The notes under the pieces were generated by a model that was not told where the DNA came from, ran no database searches, and saw only the letters and a program-made list of their open reading frames with translations. Shown here piece after piece: positions 44,615 through 57,575 of a DNA stretch of 64,000 nt (within the stretch, counting starts at the first letter, position 1; each line of letters starts with the position of its first letter). The stretch comes from Spirogloea muscicola (Eukaryota; Streptophyta; Zygnematophyceae; Spirogloeales; Spirogloeaceae), in NCBI GenBank assembly GCA_009602725.1, contig WELB01000076.1, positions 389,507 to 453,506 of the forward strand. Reading direction: 5' to 3'. The translations under genes were made by a program, and so were the position numbers.

Positions 44615-47600
44615 CTATGTCATCTTGTTCTGGATTTGTCGGTGCAAGTTGACCAGGAACTCGACATAAGACATCCCCGTTGCTCCTCGGTCTTCAGTGA
44701 GGAATGAGAAGAATCGTGCTTCTGCAGATGTTGGAGAGATCAAAAGGTGAGGCAGACTTTGAGATATCGAATGGTGAGGAAGGATGTGCAAATCCACAGC
44801 ATTCATTGTGTGCGCATTTTCTTACTACAACAACACAGAATGTGAAGGCCAGCTGCTCACCACTTGCATCGCCTTTCTTGACCAGGTATAATCTGCGCAA
44901 CAGCAACACAAGCTCATAGCTCTGCTCAATATCAAGGTCTCTTAGATGCCCTCAAGATGTCATTAGGCTGGGAAATGGATTTACCAATAGCGGTAACAGC
45001 AGCAGGCCATACATGTCATCTGGTCTGTCAGAAATAATGGAAGCTGACCTGAGGTAGGAGCATCTATGGCGGCGTATTTCATTCACGAGCTCGTTCAAAC
45101 GCTTGCTGGCTGGATTATCAAACTCACGAAGCAGGAACTGCAGAGCAGGAGGTTAACAATACCAGTATACCATCAGCTTTGACGAGAGCTACAAGCACTT
45201 GAAGACTGAGCTGCTCCCAAGAATATAGTGAACAAGAAGGCAGAGTATCGACAAGGCACGCATTGTAGCTAAGCTTTGCTGAACATATGACCATCCACAA
45301 AGGCTGTGTATACATCGTGAGCCCTGCAAGCATGGTGCCCACACTCACCTGACTGGAGGCAACCTCGTCAACAGATGAGTATCCAATCAGCTGCTTCAAC
45401 AAGTCGGCTGGCACCGCCTTGCCAGTCCATAGATAGGCATCCTCGCCATTTTCCAACAAGAATATACCCTCGTGATCAAGGTGCTCGCTTGACAGCGACA
45501 CGACAGGAGGCAACACCGAGACACCCTCCTGCGCACCCATAAACAAGCGTGGTCTCAGCAGTCAGTCAAGCCCACAAGATTTGAACCTTGAGTCCATGGA
45601 TGCTGGATGCTGCACTGCTGATCCCAAGAAGGCCTGCTTGAGGTGAGCTAGGGAGCACTAGAGGCGCCTACACAAGTGGCATAATTGGAGAAGAGGCAGC
45701 ATGGTGGACCTGAGCGTGAGGAAGCTTGTGGACGGGGTACATGCAGGGGTAGACGAGAGGCACGGCGAGAGGCGCACTTATACTGGCCACCTTGGACAGC
45801 CAGTAGGACCGCTCATCAAGCCGCGTCTCATTTCGCAATCCTATGCTCTTGGTCAGGGCTGCCAAATGTATACCAAGAGATGTAAATCAGGGCAATTGGA
45901 CCCCCAAAGATGCTGGGCACTGCATGAGTAGTGAAGCTGCTCAGCTCAGCACAGCAACAACACAGCAGAAAGTCATCCTTAAGTTCTTGAATATACTTGA
46001 AAAATCCGTCAAGAAGATATACGTGAAGATTTACCGAGCGAGTAAAGAGGGAGCAGCTTGAGAGCCTCTGGGAGGATGAGCTGGCCGGAGGATGAAGCTG
46101 AGGCACAAAATTTTCGGTAGGTTGCCAGGATGTTTGTGCAGTGCTGGACAACTGAGTCCTTGACTTGAGGAAGGCCGGTGGTGACGACATCCAAGGCGGC
46201 TAAGCACACGCGTACAGAAGTATATTGTCAAGGACAGCAGCAGACACAGTCATTCAGATTGTTGTCCTGGAGACTCTTGTATACACAGGCATCTTCTGAA
46301 GTGGGTAGCCATGCTTCAACAATGTCGCATGCTATCTCCGTTGATTATACTTGAGCTTGTGTCAAGGAATTTCAGTACAGATGTGCTGACCTTGCTTGAG
46401 GAAGTAGGAGAACTGCGCGTCAAGGTCAGCCCCGCGGAAGAGGTGACCCAAGACCGTTGTCACTGGGAGGGAAAGTGTGTGCACCCTTATCCTCTTCTCG
46501 CCGCTAATGGTTGTGTACAAGGTTGCACTCTGAGAAAGACAGATGTGATGAGTGTCACTGAGTAGCAAGAGTCCGAGCAACAGGTCCACGCACTGACCAG
46601 CGAACTGTCAGGAGCTGACAGATCGAGCAGCTCTTGAAAATGTGCGCGCATTTCAATAAGGGCCTGCTTCTCAACGTACTGGCCAAGAAACCAAACTTTT
46701 GACCTGCCTGAAAGCAAGCCTCAGTGCCCTCCTGGAACTTGTCGTCGTGCTTGAACGTGACCATCACTGCCTTGTCGCAGTCAACCTGGCCGATCAGGAA
46801 GAGGCTTATCAAGAACGTAGCAGTACAGGTTGCATGCTTGTGATACTCTTTAAGGTATCATGAGCAGATCCAAGTCAAATACAAGGCCTTGAAGACATGC
46901 CTCAAGGCATTGTTTGCCATCCCCCAGAGTCATGTAATGCTCATTACGAGAACATCCTGCTAGTTGACGAGTGTGAGAAGCACATAAGCCAGTGCCATGT
47001 GCATTTAACACAAGCTCAGCTAGCAACAATGTGACTCTTACAGCAGGGAGATCAATGTCCGTGGGGATCCGCTTGCAGAAGCTGCCAAAGTAGTCAACCA
47101 CTTGCAAACCCTGAACCAACGAGCACCCCACATGCTTAGCCAAATCTTGCAGTGGAACTCTTCTTGTGTGCACCTGCCATCATTTACTTCAGTAACAATC
47201 TGATGCAGTCACAATCTGATGCGTAGGCTCCACGTGTGCACCGCACGGATATCAAGCAAAGTGCTTCAGCTACTGTTAAATATGAGAAGTTGTAGTACGT
47301 ACAGCAGAACATCGGACTCTCATGATGGCTTCAAAGCCCTGGGGCCGGCAGACATTCCATCTCAGGTCATTGAACACCTTCGCGCTGTCTACGCCAGCAT
47401 TGAAAGGGAAGTAGTAATAGACCTGCAGGACGACAACTGCTAGCCCTCAGCTTTTAGGCATTGCTTCAGACTTGCCTCTCTCGAAAAGGTGGACATTCCT
47501 TTGAAGTCTTACTCCAAAACAGCTGCCTTTCTAAAGGATAGCTGCAGCAGGGCTCCTAGGACCTCTTTCCATGCAGAGGTGCCTCAAAGACCACCACATG

Positions 47601-50600
47601 GACAGACTACTTGACACGTTGGCGTTAGTGCCAGGTGCGGAGATCTATACTTATCGGTTGCAATCAAGCACCATCTACAATTTTTCAAGATAAGAACAGC
47701 AAATAGTCCAAGCAAAAGTAAATAACCACTTATCTTAATTAAGTTGATGCTAGCATGGGGTGATTATAGAAGTGTTAGAAATGAGGATGTTCTATCTATC
47801 AGGGCTGTGTGCTTTCCATGGCATAAGTGTGACTCAGTGCACCTTCTTACAATTACAATTACAAAGACACTGGGGATTAATAGCACTAGTACCTGCCCAC
47901 CGGTCGTTCTGGGTACAACAGCTTGCGAAGCAATGTCCACAAATGACTGAGTCATCAGAAAGAGGTCAACAGAGACCTGGAACACAAGTCAAGGCAGGCC
48001 TCTGCATTTTGCTTCAGTATAGGACAAGGCACGACAGACCCCCTGTGAGGAGGGGAAGTTGGGAAAGGAAGTTACAATGGAGAGCAAAGAAGGAGAGAGA
48101 GGGAAAACAAAGGGAAAATAAAGGGGAAAGTTGGGAAAGGAAGTTACAATGGAGAACAAAGAAGGAGAGAGAGGGTGGAAGGCAGCAAGAAGAAAATTTT
48201 CGAGTTGACAGCGAAAAACATTTTGGGGGCTGTGGGCCTATTGGGTTGGGGAGGAGGCCTTTGTCTGGTGACATATGCTGCAGACTATGGTTGATAACCA
48301 ATGCGTTCCCAAGCCAACCTACAATAATATCTCATGCTGCAACCTCATTGCTAGATGGCAATTCAAGACTATCTTCGGAAGGAAGGTTCCTTACCTGAAA
48401 TTCCGCCAGCTCAAATGCCAGAGTCTTGAAAGTCTTGTCAGCAGGTGACAGCATCTTATGTGCCTCCTATGAGCATTCAACAGAATCCAGAAAGTCAAGG
48501 CCTCAGTATGGTGATGCCCACTGTTGGCATAATTATTTATGAAAGAATGACAATGACATAGCAATACCTTATCATTGGACATATACAATCAACTTCGCTA
48601 CAGAGCAGTACAACCGACTGCATGCCAATCACTCTTCGCACAGGAGAATTGCTGTTGTGCTAGTCCTTGGATAGCTAAAATATGCACTACCATCACCCTC
48701 CAGAGATAGAGGAGCGAAACATCACATATGAATACACATATCGAGGATGCAGCCATTACCTTCTCATTGATGACACTGCCAGTCCTGCCCTCAGCTTCTC
48801 TGCCAATCAATGACCCAAAGCCCACAGATGGCAATGCTGCACAAGGCTCAGATGGCAGTATCAGACATTGTCGTAATATCTGGCCAAGGCCCAAAATCTG
48901 AAGACTATCACAATGTTAGATAGCCTGGAGCTGCTCAACCTAGCCAAGTCGCAACCCTCTTTTGATAAAGATTTGTGCACACATCGACTCCTTGAATCAA
49001 AATTGACATCCTAGGACAAAGATATGCTGGTATTTGATGTGCTGACTGTGTGTTGTGGTGACATTACCAGACTGGAATACAAGGAGCTTGCCACCTGTGG
49101 ACTTCATAGCAAGATATGCAGCCTGCAAATGGTGGAGCACATTCTCAGACCAAGTTTGACCTTTGCTGCTCACAAAGCGCTACATTATATGCTGCAAGTA
49201 GACATGCACCTATGAAATCTTCCGTCTCTGGTTAGTCACGAAGCCTTTGCTGAACTGTGATGCAACCTCGCATGCGACCAACTTCCTTAATTGCTCAATG
49301 GAAGTTGCAGGTAACAGCAGCAATCATCAGACCTAAGTGTACACTCACTTTCACAGCTGCACCGAATGCGGAATCAGCAACACGAGCAGCCTGGAACATG
49401 TTGGGGACATTCTCTACTAGTTGCTCCAAATTTGCTCGACACTGTTGTTGTATTGCGGATACAGTTAGTATCGCAAACAGTTGTACTTCATTTCTACCCG
49501 CTTTGCAGACTTGGATTAGTCATGACTTGTTGAGAACGTCCAGATAAAACCTCACAAGAAAGTCAAGAAGGACGAAGATGCATGAACTGACAGCCACAAT
49601 TCCAAGCAGACACAACGAACCTCCACTGCAATATCATGCCAAGAGCATGATACGCTGGTACAACCTACCTTGAGCAAGGGCACGACAACATCTGAGGGTA
49701 GCGGTGTGTATGGATCTTGGATATCAGGTACCACAAGCATTGACGGCTGCATATTCAAAGGTCATTATGGAGGTTCAGAGTAGCAAGCTCAATTTGCAAG
49801 GCAACGTGTTTTAAGACTGAAGACAGGATTCTACGATCAACCCAATGCTTGACCAATCATTGGAATCAACCAGACCTACACCACTGGTGCGTTGAAATGG
49901 GAATGTGATGCGAAGTTGCCACAAGTATGCCAATGGCAAGCCTTGAGGCCCATGTGCTACATGACTGGCTAGTAGTCTTCTTTACCAGAACTGCAATGCA
50001 CAACTTGATGCAGTTAAAAGACAGTGTAAGAAATTACCTGCTGAAGAGAAGGATTCAGGTTGTAAAAGTGGATTGTGCTGTCAAATGTAGCAAAGGCAAC
50101 ATGAGTCCGGTCCCCTTCCTGCAGCCACAAGTAACCAGCAGTATTACATAAAGAGTTGCACGAGAAGACAATTACGAGCTCTTCAATTGTTTAGGTGCAA
50201 TTCTACAGGGCTCAATGCGACACCAAGAGAACCACTGACAGTGAAGTCAACACCTAGCACAGGGTCCAACATCCGAAAAAATTGCAAGCTTACGATTGTA
50301 TATGGTTGCTATTACTGGGCTCGTGAGTAGAGCTGTTTCTGACAATAGTCAAGCTGAAGCATCATAGACACACGACATGTAGATAATTGAAGAGCATGAA
50401 TACAGGGTTGGAATTATGAGCAGGATAAGGAGGCCTCACTGGCAGCGCCGAGAGAACTTGAGAGATGGCGCTGCAGGCCGAGGCAGTCGCGCCAACCTGG
50501 ACGGCATTGGCAGACACGTCCACCAGGAAAAAGTACACTGGCGGCATAGGGGGCCGCACCTGTCAGAGGAGGACAGTCGTCAGACTTGTTGATGTTGCAC

Positions 50601-53087
50601 AGCTACATACAGCCAGCAGACAGGAAAAGCCACCCTACAGACAAACCGGCAACTCTTGCAACTTGTATCTCAAAGCCGATGCACAAGTACAGGCATCTCC
50701 CACATCTTGCTGTAGACCAGCTCGGCAGTAAAACTCAAACACCTAATCGAGATCTTCCTCACAGATGCCCTGCTACAAGGACCCACTCACAATGAACTCG
50801 GTCGGGGCGACAAACTCAACAGAGCCCCGCGACAGCTCGGGCCTCTCATCAGCATCGCGACGCCGTCCGTCCGGCCCAAGGTTGCACATATAATCCCGAG
50901 GGGTCTCATTGGAGTGACCTGTACAAGGTGAGTGTGAGGGGGTCACCACAAAGCAGCATCAGCTTCTGCTTAATTACATGGAAGTACAGGCTATAATCAA
51001 GGTCTTCTTGGCCTCCACAAAGGCGGCGAGGTGCAAAGAGAAGGAAGCTTGAGGGCAGAGGGAAGAGAGATGCTGACTGCAGAGGTTGCAGATGAAGCGG
51101 TGGCCCTGGTCTATGAATCGCATGAACGGGTTGATGTACGTCTTGCACCGCTGGCAGCGGACCGGCCCAGACTCACCAAAATCCACCACCTGCCCAACAT
51201 GTGCCAATCAGCACAACCATGAGGAATGTGAAGCATGGATCCAAACACCGTCAGCGCAACAGTTTCGTGGACATATTGACGTGCGGGCTTCCAGCTGTTT
51301 AGGCTGGTTGAAAGGTGAAGATAGGGTTTAAAGTTCAGGCAGAGGGAGTGAGAGAGAGTATAAATCTCCACCGTGCACGTCAATGGCTCTGGACATGTCA
51401 GAGTAAGCAATATACGCCAGTGGAGACGTGCAGTGACTTACTGGGACAGGATCTTCGTTGGGGTCCTGCAGTGCGAGGGGCTGAACCAGCAATGCAAGCG
51501 GCATGGAGGACGTGGCATGGAGGTCGGCTGACCCTGGGAGCTGTCCAGAGATATGCAAGCAGGGGTGTCACTTGTGAGTGGCAGCAGCCATTAAGAGACG
51601 TCTAGCATGCCTGGCAAGAGCTTGCAGGAAGTCTTGAGAAGTTGTGAATTCTCTTCCGCACCTGGTTGAGAGTGCAGCGCATTATGCGCGGGCTGCAATT
51701 GCCAGTGTCCCGGACCACGAACGATGTTGTGGCCGGCTACTCGGGCACAACGGGCACGCAGATTGATCACGTATCAGGGAGCTTGCTGCAAGGATGAACA
51801 TGCAGCAAGAGCCACTACACCACCAGGGCCACATGCTGATAGCAGGAGTCCGCCCTCGTGCTTCTGTGGGTCCAGCTATGGTCTGCACTCGGGCACAATA
51901 GCGGACTTTCGCTTCCTTGCTGTAAAGCGGCGAGCAAGGACTTGGACAGGGAGTGGCGAGATGCACTTACAGGGGGGAGGTTGGCGGCGCCGGCCACTCT
52001 TGTCTCGAAGACCAGCACAGAGTCTGACGCCGTAGGCCGCGGCATCTGCGTGGGGTCAATGCGATTGCCACCGCCGCCGCTCGGACTGTGGGGCGAGGGG
52101 ACGTTGGGCATGCCGGGGAGCGGTGGCGGCGGCATGCCCTGCCCTGGAGCGGGCCCGCCCTGCCTCTGCAAAAACAATGTCGGCAAAGTGGTCCTCAGCA
52201 TACGTGCAGCGCTGCAGCAGCCGCTGCCACGGCAGTGGTTCGCTACGCACATTGGGGCAGGGCTTAACCATCAATTTGTTCTCTGGAATTGCAATTAGAG
52301 CACTCAGTAGACTGAGAGGGGTTCAAAGCCAGCAGCAGCGATACCAACTCCGACATCAGCCTCGTGGCGCAGGGCCCATGAGCAGCAAGGAGCCGCCGAG
52401 GCAAGCTTGCTGCATGCCAGCGACGGCCACGATGCTGCTGGCGCTGGCAGCTGACCTGAGCGGCGTACGCCTCGGGGTACACACGCCGCTGAGCCGTCCC
52501 CACCGCGGTGCCGGGAGGGGGAGCCCCCCAAGACGGCGGCGGCGGCCCAGTCGCCGGCGGTGGCAGCCCAGGGCCGCCTGCTGGCCCCAGCGACATCTGC
52601 TGCATCTCCGCCGCCGGCGGGCCGGCGAGCCTGGCTCCGAAAGCCGGCGGCGGCTGGACGCCGATACCGCCGCCGCCACCGCCGCGAGGAGGGCCGGGCA
52701 TCGCCGAGCCCTGTGGCGGAAGCCCAGCTCCGCCGCCGACGCCGCCGGCGAAGGGCGGACCCCTGGCGCCAGGCTGTGGCGGCGGNNNNNNNNNNNNNNN
52801 NNNNNNNNNNNNNNNNNNNNNNNNNNNNNNNNNNNNNNNNNNNNNNNNNNNNNNNNNNNNNNNNNNNNNNNNNNNNNNNNNNNNNNNNNNNNNNNNNNNN
52901 NNNNNNNNNNNNNNNNNNNNNNNNNNNNNNNNNNNNNNNNNNNNNNNNNNNNNNNNNNNNNNGGCGCAGGCCCGGCCGCCGCTGCCGGCCCCGCCGCCGC
53001 CGGCGCCGGCGGCGGCGGCGCCTGGGGCCTCATCGCCGCGGCGGCGGCGGCGGGCGGCCCACAGCGGCGACGGCGGCTCTCGGACAC
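44615..53087 (-). CDS. SEC24: Sec24, C/D type COPII cargo adaptor
   Basis: Twenty-four exons: the first from about 53087 (or ATG 53033) across a 177-base gap to 52456, then 52165-51971, 51736-51662, 51540-51442, 51189-51078, 50918-50791, 50559-50440, 50118-50038, 49746-49669, 49441-49349, 49122-49068, 48836-48760, 48466-48395, 47976-47893, 47422-47303, 47110-47042, 46785-46708, 46529-46391, 46199-46035, 45858-45710, 45528-45349, 45137-45049, 44892-44861, 44721-44615. Exons 2-24 sum to 2397 bases, 798 residues. The Pro/Gly-rich N-terminus leads to NRIDPTQMPRPTASD and VVRDTGNCSPRIMRCTLNQ, then SSMPLALLVQPLALQDPNED: the C/D-type linker. Zinc finger VRCQRCKTYINPFMRF with CNLC. Trunk: YFFLVDVSANAV; sandwich: GEKRIRVHTLSLP; helical: SSSGQLILPEALKLLPLYSL; gelsolin: GIFLLENGEDAYLWTGKA. 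It selects cargo at ER exit sites. One intron (from 46707) needs a GC donor. It has twice as many introns as the A/B paralogue. Confidence 0.92.
48050..48180. repeat. Purine-rich tandem duplication in a Sec24 intron
   Basis: A unit of about 50 bases containing GGAAGTTACAATGGAGA and AAAGAAGGAGAGAGAGGG occurs at about 48053-48104 and again at about 48123-48175. Both are in the intron between 48394 and 47977. Confidence 0.75.
52786..52962. other. Assembly gap, 177 N
   Basis: Lies inside the Pro/Gly-rich first coding exon of the C/D-type Sec24. True length unknown, so the N-terminal frame cannot be traced across. Confidence 0.99.
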
Positions 53088-54171
53088 CCGGCCTCAACTG
53101 CCGGTGGTGGGGCCGGGCCCGCCGTCGTCAAATGTCGCCCTTTCCCCATGTATTCGCAGCGTCGGCCTAACGGCGAGCTCCACGTCCGGGGGGCGAGGGC
53201 CTGCGCCCGTCGAGCCGACGGCGCTTCAGGGCCTGCGAGTGGGCTTCTCCGAGCGGTCAGAGCGTCGTTGGGCGCGGGTTCTCGTCTCGGCGCCTCCACA
53301 GTTGCCAGTTGCTCCAGTCGGTTTGGCCCCAACGCCTCGGCCTCCCTCCCTTCCATTCATGCGCAACGTGCGCCTTCTCTCAAAGCCGCCAAGGCCAGCT
53401 CCACGTAAGGGTTCACGCTCTTATAATCGGAAGCGATGGCTGTGAAAGAGAGTAGGCGCGTTGTGTACATGAAGTGGAGGGAGGCTTAGTCAAGCCAATA
53501 GATGGAAATATTGTACTATGCGCAGTGCTGGTATCGGAAAGTGTTGGTGCAGCGCAGTTAGCCCGGCTTGCCAATGCAAGACTCAGGGCTTGAATTAGTG
53601 TTGCAAGGTCAATTGTGCTGCAAAGACTCTGCCAAGTGCTAGGAGGAGCTTCGGCTCTTTGGACCGGTGAGATTGTCTCTGCAACTTCATCTGGCTTGCT
53701 TTGCAAGCCTAGCGCACTGTGGCGCTCACAGCAGCTCACCAATCCTGACAGCTGTCGCTGAGGTGGTCGTCAGCAGCATGAAGCCTTACAAACAACGACC
53801 TCTGAGGCCTTCATGGGCAGCATGTTCTACTGAGTCGCGAGGTGACTGACGTGGAAAATCAGTCGGATGCCAGCCTTAAGTCGGTTCAAGACGAGACTAA
53901 CAGCTCAATTGAGCAATGTCTGAGCTTTGCCAACTCCCTTTGTTGGGACAGTATACCTCCTTCAATCTGGCAGGTTGCTCCCAGACAGGCAGAGTGTGAT
54001 TACAGCATTCTGTTCCTCCCGTCCACTTGGTGCGAGCTGGCACAACTGTGCGCAGGAACCTGGTACTTACAAGCAGGACTGAAGGGCAGCTGCACTCCTT
54101 TCACCACCCGAGCTACCCCCTCTGCTGCTTAGGCGGTCACAAGCAACCAATTGCATAAGCATCACACTGCT
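53088..54171. other. Intergenic between Sec24 and TRAX
   Basis: It holds the C/D-type Sec24 promoter (GC-rich, 53088-53400) and the TRAX 3' side. A short stretch near 53340-53440 looks like the repeat flanks seen at 17400 (ATTCATGCGC...). No gene is recognised. Confidence 0.4.
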
Positions 54172-55706
54172 TCACACCATCTCCAGCATGTCACCATCAC
54201 CACCGCCGCTACCTAGGAGTTGGGCAGCCAGCATGTCGGCCGGGTACTCGCGTCCACGCACGTGCACTGCGTAGCTCGCTGCACACGCAGCAGCCAGCCG
54301 TCACGACGAGCCAGTGTCCCTGATGGTCAGCTGATGTCTTGCTGCCCACCATGACCTCCAATAATGCCAGCAACAGCGCAGCGTGGTGCGGCGGAGGCAC
54401 ACTGGCAGCAGCAGTGGCATTCACCACTTTCAATCTTCCCAAGACTCTGCAGCATGACATCGAGCTTGCGCGGCAGCTCGCGGGCCAGCTCGCCAGCCTT
54501 CGGTAGCTGGTTGAAACCACTATGCACCGCGCGCACGAAATTGCATGATGCTGCTGCCTCATTGCCAGCGGAGCCGACACTTCCAGCACCAGCAACGCTG
54601 CCGATAGCCAGGCGCATGAGCTCGCCAGTGAGATCAGCAACCTGGATAGCCAGGCAACCAAGCCACACGCAAATCAGTCGTACTATATCCCTGCGCCAAA
54701 CCAGTGGCGAGCTGGCGCCATGGCTTGGTCTTTGAGTGGGTGCGCTTCCGATTTGCAGCGCCGACGCTCACGCCGAGGAGGTAGTCTGCCAAGCTGGAGC
54801 GGAACGGGCAGCCGTCTGCATCGGCCAGCTCCGCCAGACCGCTGTCCAGCTCTGCAGGCGTCAGCAGCCGCCCCTCTCGGCAGTACTCCAATAGAGTTGC
54901 GGCTTCAATATACTCCTGCATCTGTGCGACCGTAGCAGGCGTCAGCAATTGTGCCCCGTGAGCTGGGGAGGCAGCCAGACGACAAATCAAGTACACAGCG
55001 GTTGTGGCTGCGGATGAGTGTGCTTGCCCCCGGTGAGAAAGCGCCGCGCAGCCGCCAGTAGTCCTCCGCACGGAGCTCCGCGGCGATACGCGCCGCGTGA
55101 CGCACACGCACGGAGCCCAATTCGGCAGACGCCGACTCCAGCACCGCCGCCCGCGTGCCCGCTGACATCCTGCGGCGCAGGTTGAGAGTGCGTATTGAGT
55201 GGATGATGAAGTGAGGGTGCTGTCGGACCAGCCTTGGCGGCAGCAGAAGAGGTGGCGGTACACACCGGTGGATTGCAAAGATGACCTTCTTGCTGTGGAC
55301 GGTGACGTCGCGGCTCGCCTTGACGAGGCGCTCACGGCGCTCATTCTATGCCGCCAGGGGCACGCCTGCCACGCTGACGCCATCAGGGAACTGGTGGGCC
55401 ACGCTGCAACAACATCCAGGGCGGCCGCGGCAGCAGCAGCGAGCGGCAGGCGCAGAGAAGAGGGCGGGTAGGGGTTCCAAGATTCAAGAAGAAAATAGAT
55501 ATAAGTTTTCGTCGCTGAGCTTAGGATTCAGTGTAGGGTCTGACGATGGCGTCCAACTGGCCGGCGTAGACTCGGAACTGCAACGAGAGCTCCCCCTCAT
55601 TGCCGCGGTCGCCCACTCCACCGTCGCCGGATGCTCCGCTCTGGACACCGGCAGCCTCAGTTCTCGTGCGCTTGCCTGCGCAGCCACGCAGCAGCGCACT
55701 CGCCAT
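54172..55706 (-). CDS. TSNAX: TRAX, translin-associated factor X, catalytic C3PO subunit
   Basis: Six exons: 55706-55545, 55345-55266, 55169-55028, 54921-54772, 54641-54425, 54278-54172; 858 bases, 285 residues, the usual size. Landmarks in order: QFRVYAGQLDA, RRERLVKASRDVTVHSKKVI, ARIAAELRAEDYWRLRGAFS, QEYIEAATLLEYC (Glu131 and Glu134), LADYLLGVADLTGELMRLAI (Asp181 and Glu185), and SYAVHVRGREYP. The two Glu-rich and Asp-rich motifs match the acidic residues that give TRAX its endoribonuclease activity in C3PO, which trims passenger strands or pre-tRNA fragments in other organisms. Intron 3 starts with GC (GCAAGC, 55027-55022); no GT site gives the right phase. The start ATG at 55706 is the first in frame; the first exon has a poorly conserved leader of about 38 residues. 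The tail after HVRGREYP is short and unrecognised. Confidence 0.92.
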
Positions 55707-56039
55707 CGCCCTCTTTCAGCGTGCTCGCCCTCTGCAACGCTGCAGGGCCGCGAGGAAGCGCTTCCCAGCTCGCGGCGGCGGGGCGGCAGCTGCCATCACT
55801 GCAGGGTTGTCCAGCAGGGCTCCTTGGCAGGGGGCGCGACTGACCTGGAAGCGTTGTAGGAAGATTTTCAGTCGCCATGGCTGAGCCGCGGCTGAGGCGG
55901 CGGCGGGCCTGCAGTGGCCACCGCAGCAACAAGGGGCAGCAGGTGATGGACGTGCTCGAGGAGAAAAGCCGAGGGAGGGTGAGGAGAATGTGGTGAGGGC
56001 CCGCTCGCAGCGCAGCGGCCCAGTGAGATTTTTCATAGC

Positions 56040-56190
56040 CCTTGCCCCCATTGGGAGAGCCACTACTTCTTCAGTGTGAAAAGCTTGTACCGAGTGTTCG
56101 AGGGCCGGAGTGCCGAAGAAGTGGCACTCCAATAGGGGCAAGGGCTGCGAAAGGCCAGCCCAAAAAGAATTGACAAAGGTTCGGAGGGGC
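56040..56190. repeat. Dispersed hairpin copy with duplicated flank
   Basis: The hairpin at 56142-56161 is followed by CCAAAAAGAATTGACAAAGG. Its left flank (CCCAATnGGGGCAAGGGCTG type) also appears inverted at about 56036-56070, so the segment can form a larger foldback. Confidence 0.7.
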
Positions 56191-56339
56191 CTACAAGCAG
56201 CCTAGCAGCTCCTGAAGATGACGCAGGACAGGGCCGAAGTGCCCGAGGACGAGAGAATGCGGCTGCTGATATTTGTTGTCGGAAAAGCGGCTGTGAGAAG
56301 AGAGAGAGAGACAGAGGCTGTGAAAGCCAGCAGAGAGAC

Positions 56340-56990
56340 ACGGACCAAGCACATCGACATCAAATGCTGCTAACCCGATTCAGCTCAGGAAGCACGGGTC
56401 AGCAAGTAGAGGTCGCGGATCGATCTCCAAGAAACGACGGCCGAGATCAAGCCCTTCGTGTTCTGCATTCGTGGCGCTGGCGCTAGACGTGTACAGGGCG
56501 TTTGGCAGTTGATGGCGGGACCTTCTCACCTTGGGCTGGCCTCTCACAGCCACCAGTTAATTTGGAAGCGCTGTTCTCTCTGCAGCAGCTTGCTGCAGGC
56601 CATCGATTGTCGGCAGGGTCAGCAAGGGGAGCTGCCCGGCTTCAGATCTGCCGGGTCGCTTGCCCAGGTGTTCCGCATGCGGCTGTCTGTCTCCTTCCAA
56701 CGCTCCCTGGCTCACGCAGTGACTTGCTGGCGGGCCGCGCTATGGCTGCTGCTTCTGGGTCTCGTTGGGGTGCCTCTGTTCCAGCTGCAAATTACTCCGA
56801 CTTGCTGCTGCTAGCTCGGGGTTGTTAAGCTCCCATCCGCAGTAGTGTCCGCTGGACTCTCTTGCATAGCTGTGTGGTTTAGGCGCCTTTCGGCCCGTTG
56901 GACCTTGTCCACTCTTTCTGGGCTGGCTAGTCACAGCCCCTGCCTTATGTTGGCAGAGCTGTTGTTCTACGTGTTCTGCATGGGTGCAGG
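56340..56990 (+). mobile_element. Retroelement C-terminal fragment and hairpins
   Basis: Hairpins at 56533-56552 and 56920-56939. Between them the plus frame reads RAMAAASGSRWGASVPAANY and ends DLLLLARGC with a stop at 56828. A minus-strand tail trace lies near 56370-56440. Confidence 0.65.
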
Positions 56991-57449
56991 GAGGCACCTT
57001 GGTGCCAGCAGCCCAGGAAGGCTGCCGGCGCCGTCTGTTCCAAATACCGGCAGCATGACCGCCCCTGCGTGTGGGAGGAGTTGCCTGCAGGGAGGATGAA
57101 GGTGAATGGAGGAAAATCTGGTACTGTAGTAGGGCAGCCAGAGATTGCAAGATTGAGATGTCATACGCCTTGTACAGCCCCAGGATTTCTATCTTTTTCG
57201 GCACCGTCTTGAGGCCTGTCGCCTTCGGATATTGTCCAGCAGGGCAACTGTCTACTGCAGGTAGCCCGTCCATTGGCCAATGCAGGGAATGAGCATTGCC
57301 AGCGCCAGCTACGAGTCCCCAAGATCTGCAAGCTGCAACGCTGCAACGCTGCAAGCTACTCTGACCTTGCAGCGGATGACCAGGGGTATTGACGCCCATG
57401 TGAAGTAGCCACTTGCGTAGCTGTGTGGTTCAGCATTTTCCGGCCCCTT

Positions 57450-57490
57450 CGGATCTTGTCTGCTTTTCGTTGGGCTGGCCATTCAGCTGG
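57450..57490 (+). repeat. Dispersed hairpin copy (worn)
   Basis: GGGCTGGCC followed by a shortened right arm, at about 57472-57488, with the CTTCGGATCTTGTCTGC flank typical of the family. Confidence 0.55.
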
Positions 57491-57575
57491 AGTGCCTAAG
57501 GTGACCTTGGGATCAGGGAGCCCATCTGGCGGGGTCCAGCTGGCAGCAGACCTGGAGGGCCAGCTCCCCTGGCCC

